The notes beneath the pieces were generated by a model, which worked only from the letters and a program-made list of their open reading frames with translations, made no database searches and was not told where the DNA came from. The position numbers and the translations under genes were made by a program. From assembly GCF_900115565.1 (NCBI RefSeq), contig NZ_FOWW01000001.1, forward strand, positions 315,731 through 379,730: a DNA stretch of 64,000 nt, read 5' to 3'. Every line of letters starts with the position of its first letter. The stretch's first letter is position 1. Positions 9,135 to 17,853 of this stretch are shown here, in pieces. Source of the DNA: Amycolatopsis arida. Its GTDB lineage: Bacteria; Actinomycetota; Actinomycetes; Mycobacteriales; Pseudonocardiaceae.

Positions 9135-9956
9135 TCAGGAGGTCAGCCGCTTGAGGGCTCGCTTGGCCTGGTACCGGACGTTCTCGTCCGGGCTGTCCAG
9201 CGCTTGCTCGATTGGGGGTCGCGCCGGCTCGTGGCGGATCCGCCCCAGGCCCTGCACGGCCTGAGGGGCCACGGTGGGGTCGTCCAGGAGGCTGAGCAGC
9301 ACGTCCGGAACCCGCTCGTCCTTGGTCTTGGCCAACCCGGGGTTCACGATCCCCGCCCGCGCGGAGCCGTAGGACCGGTCCAGCGCCAACTCGATCATCT
9401 CGTCCGCCACGGAGGGATCAGCAAAGGAGCCCAAAGCTGTACCGATAGTCGTGCGTAAGATCTCTTGTTTCAAATCGTTCTCTTCTGGATATCGCGGGTC
9501 CTCCACCGGGGGCACGTCCCTGAAGAGTTGGAAGAACACAGGCCGAGCCTGCTTCTTGGCAAAGTTGGCCGAGAGCGCACGGACGATGTCCTCGGCGAGG
9601 TGAAACAATCTCACCTTCGGCGACCACTCCAACAACACCGGCACAGCGGCTCGATAGTCGATCTTCCGCCGCGAAACTACGTTCCCAGAACTGTCGTAAT
9701 GAAACACGGCGCGCGCCCACAAGTCACTGACCGCTGTCATCCGGTAACCCAACTCATCGAAGTCGGGTACCAGGCCTTGCAGGTCGGCGAGCAGCCCTGC
9801 GGCAGCCTCATCGTACAGCCGCCGCAACTCGACGTACCTCGGATCCTCGGCCAGGTCGGCTTCCACACCGGCTTGGATCTCTGGATCATTGAGGACCCGC
9901 TCAACGACCTCGCGGTGGGTCATTCCCTCGGAGCTCGTCCATGACTCTCTCGTCAT
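9135..9956 (-). CDS. HEAT-repeat protein, probable immunity protein of the adjacent toxin
   Basis: A 273-residue protein with no signal peptide, so cytoplasmic. The C-terminal 110 residues contain HEAT-like helical pairs (VPDVLLSLLDDPTVAPQAVQ and IEQALDSPDENVRYQAKRAL). Its ATG overlaps the stop of the giant toxin gene by four bases (ATGA), the classic arrangement for a polymorphic toxin and its immunity protein; HEAT-repeat immunity proteins are known for nuclease toxins. Codon third positions are noticeably more A/T-rich than in the flanking genes, as in the toxin tip, which suggests that tip and immunity gene arrived together. Role inferred from position and fold; not a recognised named family. 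Confidence 0.78.
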   Translation of the reverse strand: MTRESWTSSEGMTHREVVERVLNDPEIQAGVEADLAEDPRYVELRRLYDEAAAGLLADLQGLVPDFDELGYRMTAVSDLWARAVFHYDSSGNVVSRRKIDYRAAVPVLLEWSPKVRLFHLAEDIVRALSANFAKKQARPVFFQLFRDVPPVEDPRYPEENDLKQEILRTTIGTALGSFADPSVADEMIELALDRSYGSARAGIVNPGLAKTKDERVPDVLLSLLDDPTVAPQAVQGLGRIRHEPARPPIEQALDSPDENVRYQAKRALKRLTS

Positions 9957-12900
9957 GGAATCACTTCCTTGACTTGAATAGTCCCGTTGTCTCGAAGTTC
10001 CCTCAATGGTCCGGAAAGTTTCGTGCGGCCACTGGTTCGAACATAGAGGATAAAGACGGTCTTTCTTTGTCTCGCAATCTCCATGTAGTCCCGGATCTGC
10101 GCGGACAGGTGCTGGTACTGAACGTTCTTCGCCTCGCCTATCCCTAGCCCGTCGACGAAGTCTGGTAGCCGCTCCCTTCCATTCACCATGATCGGATCCC
10201 CAGTGTACTTCGGCCGGTTGATGGCGGCCTCGCCGGCTTGGCCGAGGCGGCAGATCTCGGGTCCGCCCGAGTTGTGGACGAGGACCGCGGCGGTGCCGGC
10301 GAGGACGTAGTAGGTGTGGAGGCCCTCGACGGTGAGGTTGTAGACCTCGAGGTGGTAGGTCCAGTGATGGGTGGCGGTGACGGTGACGTAGTGCCCGTCC
10401 GGCAGTCGTAGCCGGTCGTTGGGCGCGAGGTCCTTGGCGTCCTTCCACTCACCGGGCTCGGCGACCCAGAAGGGGTGCTCCTCGGTCGCGTCGACCGAGC
10501 CATTGCCGTCACCGGTGTCGACGGTGACGGTGACCAGACGTTTGGTGCCTTCGCCGCGGATCAGGTTCGTGACCGTTCTCGCCGCGGTGAGATGCTCGGC
10601 GGGATCCGTGGCCAGCACCTGGTCACCGAGGCCGATCTCCTCGATGGGCTTGCTGGAACCGTCGGCGAGCAGCACCGGCGTCCCGGCGGTGAAGCTGTTG
10701 CTGCCGCACGGTCTCCGGATGCGTTGGAAGATGTCGTCGACGAGATTGCGCAGACGTTGCACGGTATGCCGACCTGCCGTGACCGCCACCTTGAACCGGC
10801 CGATCCCGGTGACGATGCGGTAGATGGCGGTACCGATCTCCGGCAGCTTCAACGCCGCGCTGAGCAGCTTGATCGGGCCGAGCGTGTTGAGGAGGGTCCA
10901 CAGGCAGGCGCCGATGTCGCCCGTGGTGAAGCACTTCTCGGCGTCGGTCCACCCGATCAGGTCGAGGAAGATCTGCCCGCCGTTGGCGAGGACGAAGTCG
11001 AGGACGGTCTTGCCCGCGTTGGTCCGCGCCGTGTGGTACTCGTTGACCATCGCCTGCCCGCCCTCGGCGCGCAGGATGTCGTCGTCGGAACGAAACCCGC
11101 TGTAGTCGACGTCGGGATCGACGACGTCCCCCGGGTCTCCGAGACCACCGTCGAGATCGTCTCGCCGCTCCTTGTCCTCGCGCCGTTCGCGCTCACGCTC
11201 CTGGCGCTGCTTCTCGGCGGCGATCCGGGCGGCCTCGGTGGCCGCCCGGGCAGCGGCTGCCGCGTCCTGCCCCGCCCGGATGGCGTCGGCACGAGCCTGA
11301 GCGGCGGCGGCGTACGCCTGGTCGGCGTAACCGCGGGCCACCTGAGCGGCGGCGGTCGCGCGGGCGGCCGACTCGGCGGCCGCGCGTGCCGCCGCCTGCG
11401 CCGCCGCGGCCGCGTCGCGCGCGATCCGCGCCGATTCGGCGGCCTGCCTGGCGGACTGTTCCGCGGCCTCGGCGGACTGCCTGGCGTTGTCGGCGTGCTG
11501 CCGTGCCTGGGTGGCGCTCGCCCGTGCCTGCCGGGCGTAGTTGTCCGCTTCGCCGGCCGCGCCGTGCGCGATCGCGGCGGCCTCCTTCGCCCTCGCGGCG
11601 TCCTCCCTGGCCCTGGCGGCGAACCCGGCGGCGCCGGCGATGAAGGAGTTGATCTGCGCGACGTGCGAGGCGGCATCGGCGTCGCGCTGCCGGGCCTTGT
11701 GCAGTTCGGTGTCCAGGAAGTTCCGCAGGTAGGACGGTGGGCCGGACAGCGCCGCCTGCGCCGCCGCCTGCACCTCAGGCCCGCCGTCGTGCAGGATCTG
11801 CGCGATCGTGAGCCGGTCGTCCTTCTCCCGGGCTTCGTGCTGACCGATTCGCAGGAACCGCACGAGCGCCTCGACCCCACCGTCGTCCAGCGCGGCCTGC
11901 GCGGCGGCCTGCACCTCACGCCCACCCGTGTGCATGATCTGGGCGACCTGCAGCCGGTAGTCGTTGGCCTGCACCTCGTGCTGCCCGATGTCCAGGAACC
12001 GGCGAACGTCCTCGTGCGCGCCGGCCATGGCGGCGATGGCCGCGTCGTGCAGCGCGGGCTTGTCCGTGACCCCGGCCAGGTAGTCGAGGCTGGCCCGGTC
12101 GTCGGCCTCGGTCGCGACGGCGAGACCCACGTGGACGAACTGCCGCACATCGTCGGGGGTTCCGGCGAGTGCGTCCTCCGCGGCGGCCTTGACCCACGCG
12201 CCACCGGTCTTCATCAGCCGCGCGGCGACCTTGCGCCCGTTGGCGACCACCAGGGTGGGATCCGCGTTCGGGTCCCGCGCCTCGGCGAGCAGTCGTTCGG
12301 CCTCGGCATCCAACCGTTCGGCTTCGCCCGCCTGCCACTCCTGCTCGGCTTCGCGTTCGGCCTCGGCCCGCGCGGCTTGCTCGGCGTCGGCGACCCATTT
12401 CTTCTCCTGGGCCAGCAGCCGTTCCTCGTCCGCTTGGCGGGCGACCTCGCTGATCCGGCGCGCCTGCTCGACGGCCTTGGTGGCCTGGTCCGCCGCGGCC
12501 GCCGCACGCGCGGCGTGCCGTTCCGCGACGTCGGCCTCTCCGGCCGCCTCTCCGGCATGTCTGGCGGCGTCCTCGGCGGCCGCGGCCGCGTTGTCGGCAT
12601 GTCTCGCCGCGTCGTTGGCCGCCTGCCGCGCCTCGAACGCCGCGGCGGCGGCCTCGCGCGCGATCGCCTCCGCCCGCCGGGCCGCGCGGATGGCCTCGTC
12701 GGCACGTTGCTTCGCGTAGGCCGCCGCGCGTCGCGCCTGCTCGGCGCTGGCACCGGCCTGTTCGGCATACGCACCGGCCTCGTTCACCGCCGTGGACGCC
12801 TCGGCCGCATGCGCTCCGGCGCTGGCCGCGGCCACGGCGGCTTCCGCGGCCGCGATGGCCGCCTGCCCGGCGGCCTCGGCCGCTTCGGCCGCCTTGCGCG

Positions 12901-14038
12901 CACCCGCCGCCGCGTCGCGCGCCTGTTCCGCGGTGCGCCGGGCAGCGGCGGCCTGCTGGGCGTCGGCATGTGCCGCCTGCGCCGCACGGTTGGCTCGAGC
13001 GGCGGCCTGCCCGGCCAGGCCGGCCGCGGTGGCGGCCTGGCTGGCCGCGTCGGCGGCCACCCGCGCGGCATGGTTGGCCGCGTTGGCCGCGGTGATCGCG
13101 GTCTGGGCGGCCTGCGCGGCACGGCGGGCGGCGTCCGCCGCCCTGCCCGCGGCATCCGCTGCCCGCACCGACGAGTCCCGGGCCGCCGCGGTCTCGGCCG
13201 CGGCGCGATCCGCGGCCTCCTTCGCCAACCGGGTGGCGTGCACCGCCCGCGCCGACGCCTCCTCGGCGAGCTTCGTCTGCTCGGCCGCCCGCGCCCCGGC
13301 GGCCCTGGCCACGTCGGCGAGCTGAGCCACCGACGCCGCTTCCTGATCACGGGCGGCCGCGACCTGGTACCCGGATCGGAGGAACTCGCGGACGTCCTCG
13401 ATCGTGCCGTCCAGCGCGCGCTGCGCCGCCTCCCGCACCCGCGGTCCGCCTTCGTGCATCAGCTGGGCGACCTTCAGCAGGTCGTCGTTGTCCTGAGCCT
13501 GCTGGTGCCCGCTGGAGACGAATGCCAGCACGTCTTCGGTGGTGCCGTCGAGGGCACGTTGGGCGGCTTCCCGCACCTTGGGTCCACCGGTGTGCAGGAG
13601 TTGCGACACCCGCAGCAACAGGTCCTGTTCCCAGGGTCCTTTCCAGCCACCTTCGACAAAGGCGCGCATGTCGTCGGCGGAGCCGTCGAGCGCTTTCTGC
13701 GCCGCCTCCCTCGTCAACCGGCCGCCCGCGGCGAGAACCTGCTCCACCTGGCCGCGGAGATCCTGTGCTGTCGCCGTATGACGCCCGTTCTCGAGGAATT
13801 CCCGCAGATCCTCGGCCGAGCCGAGCAACGCACGCTCCGCGGCTTTCGCCAGGTTCGGCCCACCCGTCTTCAGCATGGCGACGGCCTGAGCGCGCTCGCT
13901 CACCGGCTCGGTTCCCGTTGCCTGGGACAAGGCTGGCGCTGCTGGCGCGGCGGTGGCCGGGGGAATGGTAAACAATCCAGCCAGCAGCGTTACCGACAAT
14001 ATCGTGACCAAGGCAGCACGAATTCGACCCCGCGGCAT
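9953..14038 (-). CDS. Secreted ALF-repeat polymorphic toxin with HINT and PD-(D/E)xK nuclease tip
   Basis: A 1361-residue exported giant. Residues 1-31 are a Sec signal peptide ending ATAA. Residues about 45-225 hold ALF repeats (pattern GGP.VREAAQRALDGT.EDV..FL), 225-590 an Ala-rich coiled coil, 590-785 a second ALF block, 785-945 a second Ala-rich coil, then a charged linker (RQERERERREDKERRD). A pretoxin HINT autoprocessing domain spans about 1110-1255: Cys start CGSNSFTAGTPVLLADG, TxxH block ATEEHPFW, terminal VLVHN. The last 105 residues resemble the Tox-REase-7 family (PDFVDGLGIGEAKN, a D...ExK nuclease core, then LSGPLRELRDNG). The tip is less GC-rich than the stalk. The immunity gene overlaps its stop. 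A good ribosome site (AGGGGG) precedes the ATG. The opposite strand shows a mirror open frame of nearly equal length that is not a gene. A close paralogue starts at 61798. Confidence 0.88.
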   Translation of the reverse strand: MPRGRIRAALVTILSVTLLAGLFTIPPATAAPAAPALSQATGTEPVSERAQAVAMLKTGGPNLAKAAERALLGSAEDLREFLENGRHTATAQDLRGQVEQVLAAGGRLTREAAQKALDGSADDMRAFVEGGWKGPWEQDLLLRVSQLLHTGGPKVREAAQRALDGTTEDVLAFVSSGHQQAQDNDDLLKVAQLMHEGGPRVREAAQRALDGTIEDVREFLRSGYQVAAARDQEAASVAQLADVARAAGARAAEQTKLAEEASARAVHATRLAKEAADRAAAETAAARDSSVRAADAAGRAADAARRAAQAAQTAITAANAANHAARVAADAASQAATAAGLAGQAAARANRAAQAAHADAQQAAAARRTAEQARDAAAGARKAAEAAEAAGQAAIAAAEAAVAAASAGAHAAEASTAVNEAGAYAEQAGASAEQARRAAAYAKQRADEAIRAARRAEAIAREAAAAAFEARQAANDAARHADNAAAAAEDAARHAGEAAGEADVAERHAARAAAAADQATKAVEQARRISEVARQADEERLLAQEKKWVADAEQAARAEAEREAEQEWQAGEAERLDAEAERLLAEARDPNADPTLVVANGRKVAARLMKTGGAWVKAAAEDALAGTPDDVRQFVHVGLAVATEADDRASLDYLAGVTDKPALHDAAIAAMAGAHEDVRRFLDIGQHEVQANDYRLQVAQIMHTGGREVQAAAQAALDDGGVEALVRFLRIGQHEAREKDDRLTIAQILHDGGPEVQAAAQAALSGPPSYLRNFLDTELHKARQRDADAASHVAQINSFIAGAAGFAARAREDAARAKEAAAIAHGAAGEADNYARQARASATQARQHADNARQSAEAAEQSARQAAESARIARDAAAAAQAAARAAAESAARATAAAQVARGYADQAYAAAAQARADAIRAGQDAAAAARAATEAARIAAEKQRQERERERREDKERRDDLDGGLGDPGDVVDPDVDYSGFRSDDDILRAEGGQAMVNEYHTARTNAGKTVLDFVLANGGQIFLDLIGWTDAEKCFTTGDIGACLWTLLNTLGPIKLLSAALKLPEIGTAIYRIVTGIGRFKVAVTAGRHTVQRLRNLVDDIFQRIRRPCGSNSFTAGTPVLLADGSSKPIEEIGLGDQVLATDPAEHLTAARTVTNLIRGEGTKRLVTVTVDTGDGNGSVDATEEHPFWVAEPGEWKDAKDLAPNDRLRLPDGHYVTVTATHHWTYHLEVYNLTVEGLHTYYVLAGTAAVLVHNSGGPEICRLGQAGEAAINRPKYTGDPIMVNGRERLPDFVDGLGIGEAKNVQYQHLSAQIRDYMEIARQRKTVFILYVRTSGRTKLSGPLRELRDNGTIQVKEVIP

Positions 14039-14222
14039 TGAAACCCCCTGTCGCCGCTACACCAACATGTGGCCGTGTACGTCAGACTTCGTCGACATTA
14101 GTAAAGCTCACGTCTCAATCAATCCGCCACTTGGCCGATGACTCCTCCGCCGGCGGCCCGGTTGACTCGAACGCGAACCCGAGAAGGGTCCACACCAGGG
14201 GGACATCGCGTTCCCCTACCAC

Positions 14223-14237
14223 GACATGAGTCATGTC
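14223..14237. promoter_or_regulatory. 15-bp perfect palindrome upstream of the small secreted gene
   Basis: GACATGA-G-TCATGTC at 14223-14237 is a perfect palindrome ending four bases before the AAAGGA ribosome site of the gene at 14254. It lies in the 215-bp gap between the divergent toxin gene and the secreted-protein operon. It could be an operator or a 5' hairpin; the symmetry favours a dimeric regulator. No equivalent palindrome was found in the gap of the second locus. Confidence 0.4.
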
Positions 14238-14253
14238 CGAAAGGAACCGAGTT

Positions 14254-14820
14254 ATGCAAATTCGTCGAGGAACATTGATCCGAACGGGGGGTGCGGCGCT
14301 CGGCGTGCTGGCGGTCCTGCTGGCCATCACGCTGGGGACGGGTACGGCCGGGAAGCCCGCGGACGCCGAGGAAGGATCATTGGTCCGGCAAGCCGCGGCC
14401 AGCGAGAACCCACCACATCTGGTCGAGGACTTCAGCTATCCGGGCGCGGAACGAATCCTCGCCGAGCGGGGCGTGAAGCTGATCAAGGGCAACGGCCAAC
14501 TACTGCTGGTCGACTGCGGTCCAGCCGGTCTCATCGAGGTTCTCAGCAACGACGTCAGCAAGATCTGTTTCGACTACATCGGACCGGATGATGCTACGTC
14601 GGTTGGAAGCAGCAAAGATCCTGACCCAGTGGCGTGGCTCACGATGGAGATTCCCAGTGTGTTCCTGATCAAAGCCAGCGACCGGTCCAGCCGAGCCCGA
14701 CTCACGACGCCCGAGGGAACCAAGACCTACTACCTCGAGTCCGGCAAGTGGAATTCGGTGGGCGAGGGTGCTGATCCGGATGGCGGACCGCAGGCCCTGC
14801 TCAGGATCAGCGTCTACTGA
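14254..14820 (+). CDS. Small secreted protein of unknown family (module protein, copy 1)
   Basis: A 188-residue exported protein. Residues 1-38 form a signal peptide (RRGTLIRTGGAALGVLAVLL). The mature part begins ENPPHLVEDFSYPGAERIL and contains two cysteines (LLLVDCG and ISKICF-type) likely to pair. The whole mature region aligns with the protein at 61038-61547: shared blocks are the PP..VED..YPGA..IL.ERG start, KG.G.LLLV.C, CF, LT.E.P.V.L.K..D, and W.S.GEG.DPD.GP..LL at the end. I recognise no named domain. The start at 14254 follows AAAGGA at 8 bases; the frame opens upstream at 14233 but without a site. It is followed after 16 bases by the pseudoprotease gene, so the two form an operon. 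Function unknown; conservation next to ALF proteins suggests that it works with them. Confidence 0.8.
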   Translation: MQIRRGTLIRTGGAALGVLAVLLAITLGTGTAGKPADAEEGSLVRQAAASENPPHLVEDFSYPGAERILAERGVKLIKGNGQLLLVDCGPAGLIEVLSNDVSKICFDYIGPDDATSVGSSKDPDPVAWLTMEIPSVFLIKASDRSSRARLTTPEGTKTYYLESGKWNSVGEGADPDGGPQALLRISVY

Positions 14821-14836
14821 TCGGGAGTGCCGAGTC

Positions 14837-16474
14837 ATGAGAAGAAGATCTGCGATCATCTCCAGCCTGCTGGTGGCCGCCACGACGGCCGGCGCGCTCA
14901 CCGCCGCGTCCGCGCACGCGGTGGGCGGTGGATCCGCACTCGACGAGAAGTACCGCTTCGTCGCGAGCATCCAGACCTACGAGCGAGAATGCACCGGGGC
15001 ACTGATCGACGTGGAGTGGATCATCACGACGAGCAGTTGCTTCGCCACAAATCCCGATCAGGGCTTCCCCATTCCGCCGGGCAAGCCATCGATCTACACC
15101 ACGGTCACGGTCGGCAGTCCGGATCTTGGAGCCAGTACCGCGCAGAAGCGCACGATTACCACGTTGGTGCCGCGGGAACACCGGGACCTGGTGCTGGCCA
15201 AACTCGACGAACCCGTGCTCGACGTCCCACCGGTTTCCGTCGGCACCACCGCTCCCTCTCCGGGAGATCAAGTGACGGCGCTCGGCTTCGGTCGGACGGC
15301 AACTGAATGGGTACCAGGTCGGCTGCACGCGGGGGAGTTCTCCGTCGACACACTGGACGACACCACAGTCTCCCTCACACCGGTGGCTTCTGACGCCGCG
15401 ATCTGCAAGGGCGACGCCGGCGGTCCCGCCGTGCGTGAGGCGGATGGCCGGCTCGAGCTCGTCGGGATCCACAGCGCGTCATGGCAAGGAGGGTGCTTCG
15501 GCGAGTCCGAGACCCGGAGCGGCGTTGTGGAAACCCGACTCGACGACATCGCCGGGTGGCTGGAACGCTCGCCGGTGAAGCAACGCATGGCGAGCGACCC
15601 CACCTTGGAAGACGAGATCGGAACACCTGTCGGCCCCGAAGTCGTGGATTGGCCCTACCGCTACCAGGAGTTCGAGCGCGGTGAGCAACGCGCCCGCCTG
15701 TACTGGTCGGACGACACCCACGAGACGAAGTTCATCCGTGGCGCGATCCTCGACACCTACTTGCGATTGGGTGGGCATCGAGAACTGGGAGCCCCGTACA
15801 CCGACGAGATCAGCACAGCAGACGGAGCTGGCAGCTACAACAATCTGGAACTGAACGTATGCCGCTCCACCGCCACCCAAGCCAGCACCGCGGACAGTAG
15901 TCTCGGCTGCAACAGTTTCAGCACTATTTCACACTCACCGAGCACTGGGGCACACCACCTCGAAGGGTCCTTCTACCACAGGTGGGAGGACCTGGGTCGA
16001 GAAGGGGGCCTCGGATTTCCGGTTGGCGAGCAGAAGGAGACAACCGACTCCACTGGGAAATGGGGCGCATACGTGGAGTTCCGGAAGAACAGCCATGGCG
16101 CCATCCTCTACGTCGGATCCGACACCCGTCTGTGTGCCGTGTACGGCGGGATCTACATCAGATGGAAGGAGTACGGGCGGGAGAAGGGCGGCCTCGGAGT
16201 CCCCGAGATCGACGTGACCGCCACACCCGACGGGGTCGGCCGTTACGTGCACTTCACCAGGAACGCCTCGATCTACTGGACTCCGACCACGGGAGCCTGG
16301 GAAGTACACGGCGCCATCCGGCAGAAGTGGGCCTCCATGGGGTGGGAGCGCTCGTACCTCGGCTACCCCATCAGCAATGAGCAGGCCTTCGAAGCCGGCC
16401 GTCGTAGCTGGTTCCAGGGTGGCCGCATCGACTACATCGCGCGCACCGGCGAGGTGATCGCCTACCGCAACTGA
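14837..16474 (+). CDS. Secreted trypsin-fold pseudoprotease with LGFP repeats
   Basis: A 545-residue exported protein. Signal peptide 1-29 ends ASAHA. Residues about 30-265 have the trypsin (S1) fold, including two cysteine pairs expected for that fold (ECTG/SSC and ICKG/GGC). The catalytic triad is broken: the TAAHC position reads TTSSC (Ser67 for His), Asp117 is kept (HRDLVLAKL), and the GDSGGP serine is Ala194 (GDAGGP). It should therefore be proteolytically inactive and may bind rather than cut. Residues about 295-545 hold four LGFP repeats (pattern G.I...W...G.....LG.P), modules linked to cell-wall binding in actinobacteria. Second gene of the operon starting at 14254. A related protein with the same substitutions lies at 59488-61011. 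The start is the ATG with GGGAG ten bases upstream; an earlier in-frame start at 14768 lies inside the preceding gene. Confidence 0.88.
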   Translation: MRRRSAIISSLLVAATTAGALTAASAHAVGGGSALDEKYRFVASIQTYERECTGALIDVEWIITTSSCFATNPDQGFPIPPGKPSIYTTVTVGSPDLGASTAQKRTITTLVPREHRDLVLAKLDEPVLDVPPVSVGTTAPSPGDQVTALGFGRTATEWVPGRLHAGEFSVDTLDDTTVSLTPVASDAAICKGDAGGPAVREADGRLELVGIHSASWQGGCFGESETRSGVVETRLDDIAGWLERSPVKQRMASDPTLEDEIGTPVGPEVVDWPYRYQEFERGEQRARLYWSDDTHETKFIRGAILDTYLRLGGHRELGAPYTDEISTADGAGSYNNLELNVCRSTATQASTADSSLGCNSFSTISHSPSTGAHHLEGSFYHRWEDLGREGGLGFPVGEQKETTDSTGKWGAYVEFRKNSHGAILYVGSDTRLCAVYGGIYIRWKEYGREKGGLGVPEIDVTATPDGVGRYVHFTRNASIYWTPTTGAWEVHGAIRQKWASMGWERSYLGYPISNEQAFEAGRRSWFQGGRIDYIARTGEVIAYRN

Positions 16475-16479
16475 CCCGC

Positions 16480-16520
16480 CGGTCGGGCCGCCCCGGCTCA
16501 CGCCGTGGGCGGTCCGACCG
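16480..16520. terminator. GC-rich hairpin terminator
   Basis: CGGTCGGGCCGCCC (16480-16493) pairs with GGGCGGTCCGACCG (16507-16520), 14 bp with a single G-U or G-T position and a 13-base loop, starting five bases after the stop of the pseudoprotease gene. There is no T tract, as is usual in high-GC actinobacteria. Confidence 0.65.
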
Positions 16521-16617
16521 CCAGCTCGCGGTGCTCGGCGGGTGACCCGGCACTGGTCGGAATATTTAGTGTCGCTACCTAAGTTCTTCCGACAGACTGG
16601 GCACCGTGGGGAGAGGG

Positions 16618-17853
16618 ATGAGCACGAGCAAACTGGATGTTCCTCCGGCGACACCGCGGCGGGAGGGCCACCTGCGGCACGTCCTCCTGCTCGGTGGGCT
16701 GTCCGCGTTCGCGCCGCTGTCGATCGACATGTACCTGCCCGCGCTGCCCGAGATGGCCGCCGACCTGCGGGCCGCCGACGCCACGATGCAGCTGACGCTC
16801 ACCGCGTTCGTCGTCGGGCTCTCGGTCGGCCAACTGGTGGTCGGCCCGTTGTCCGACGCACTCGGCCGGCGCCGCCCGCTCGCCGTCGGCATCGTCGGCT
16901 ACGTCCTCGCGTCGGTCCTGTGCGCGCTGAGTCCCTCCGCCGAGGTGCTGATCGTCGCGCGGGCACTGCAGGCGGCCGGCGCCGCGGCCGCCATGGTGGT
17001 GGCCAGGGCCACCGTCCGCGACCTCTACTCGGGCACCGCGATGACCCGCTTCTTCTCGATGCTCATGCTGGTCACCGGCCTGGCACCGATCCTGGCGCCG
17101 GTGCTCGGCGGGCAGGTCCTGACCTGGACGTCCTGGCGCGGCGTGTTCGTGGTGCTCGCCGGCTTCGGCGCGCTGCTGCTGCTCGCCACCCTGCTCGCGC
17201 TGCCCGAGCCGCTGCCCGCCGAGCGGCGTACCCCCGCCCGGCTGGGCCGGGCGCTGCGCACCTACGCCCGGCTGCTGCGCGACCGCACGTTCCTCGGCTA
17301 CGCGCTGGCCTCCGGGTTCGTCTTCGCCGGAATGTTCGCCTACCTCGCCGGCTCGTCGTTCGTGCTGCAGGGCGTCTACGGGCTGACCCCGCGGCAGTAC
17401 GGCCTGGTGTTCGGGCTGAACGCGCTGGGCCTGGTGCTGCTCGGCCAGGTCAACGGGCGGATCGTCGGCAGGGTGCCCGAGCGCGTGCTGCTCGGCGTGG
17501 GCCTGTTCGCCTCGGCCGCCGGCTCGCTCGGCATGGTCCTGGCCGCCGCGCTGGGTCTCGGCCTGGCCTGGCTGCTGCCGGCGCTGTTCCTCGTCGTGGC
17601 GAGCATGGGGCTGGTGATGCCCAACTCGTCGTCGCTGGCGCTGCACCACCACGCGCACATCGCCGGCTCGGCGGCGGCGCTGCTCGGGGTGCTGCAGTTC
17701 GTCGTCGGCGGGTTCGCCGCACCACTGGTGGGCCTGGCCGGTCGGGGCTCGGCCGTGCCGATGACCCTGGTCATGCTCGGGTTCGCGGTGCTGGCGCTGC
17801 TCGCCTTCGCCACCCTCACCCGGCGCGAGGTCAGCGCGCCGGCAACCGCGTGA
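16618..17853 (+). CDS. Bcr/CflA-type MFS drug-efflux transporter
   Basis: A 411-residue membrane protein with 12 predicted transmembrane helices. The N-terminal signature SAFAPLSIDMYLPALPEMA and the loop GPLSDALGRRRPL are typical of the Bcr/CflA subfamily of drug:proton antiporters; the second half-motif and the SWRGVFVVLAG stretch also fit. The ATG at 16618 follows GGGGAGAGGG closely; the frame opens 12 bases earlier at a GTG. It overlaps the tail of the convergent Uma2 gene by 23 bases. Substrate cannot be told from sequence. It is preceded by an AT-rich stretch (GAATATTTAG, 16559 onward) that may hold a promoter. Confidence 0.88.
   Translation: MSTSKLDVPPATPRREGHLRHVLLLGGLSAFAPLSIDMYLPALPEMAADLRAADATMQLTLTAFVVGLSVGQLVVGPLSDALGRRRPLAVGIVGYVLASVLCALSPSAEVLIVARALQAAGAAAAMVVARATVRDLYSGTAMTRFFSMLMLVTGLAPILAPVLGGQVLTWTSWRGVFVVLAGFGALLLLATLLALPEPLPAERRTPARLGRALRTYARLLRDRTFLGYALASGFVFAGMFAYLAGSSFVLQGVYGLTPRQYGLVFGLNALGLVLLGQVNGRIVGRVPERVLLGVGLFASAAGSLGMVLAAALGLGLAWLLPALFLVVASMGLVMPNSSSLALHHHAHIAGSAAALLGVLQFVVGGFAAPLVGLAGRGSAVPMTLVMLGFAVLALLAFATLTRREVSAPATA

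Noticed and set aside
10475-14041. 1188-codon open frame antisense to the ALF-repeat toxin
   Set aside because: Gly/Arg/Leu-rich mirror of an Ala-rich coding strand; the minus-strand protein has a signal peptide, repeats, HINT and a nuclease domain.
14837-16474. Active secreted trypsin-like protease
   Set aside because: Catalytic His and Ser are replaced by Ser and Ala; the paralogue shows the same changes.
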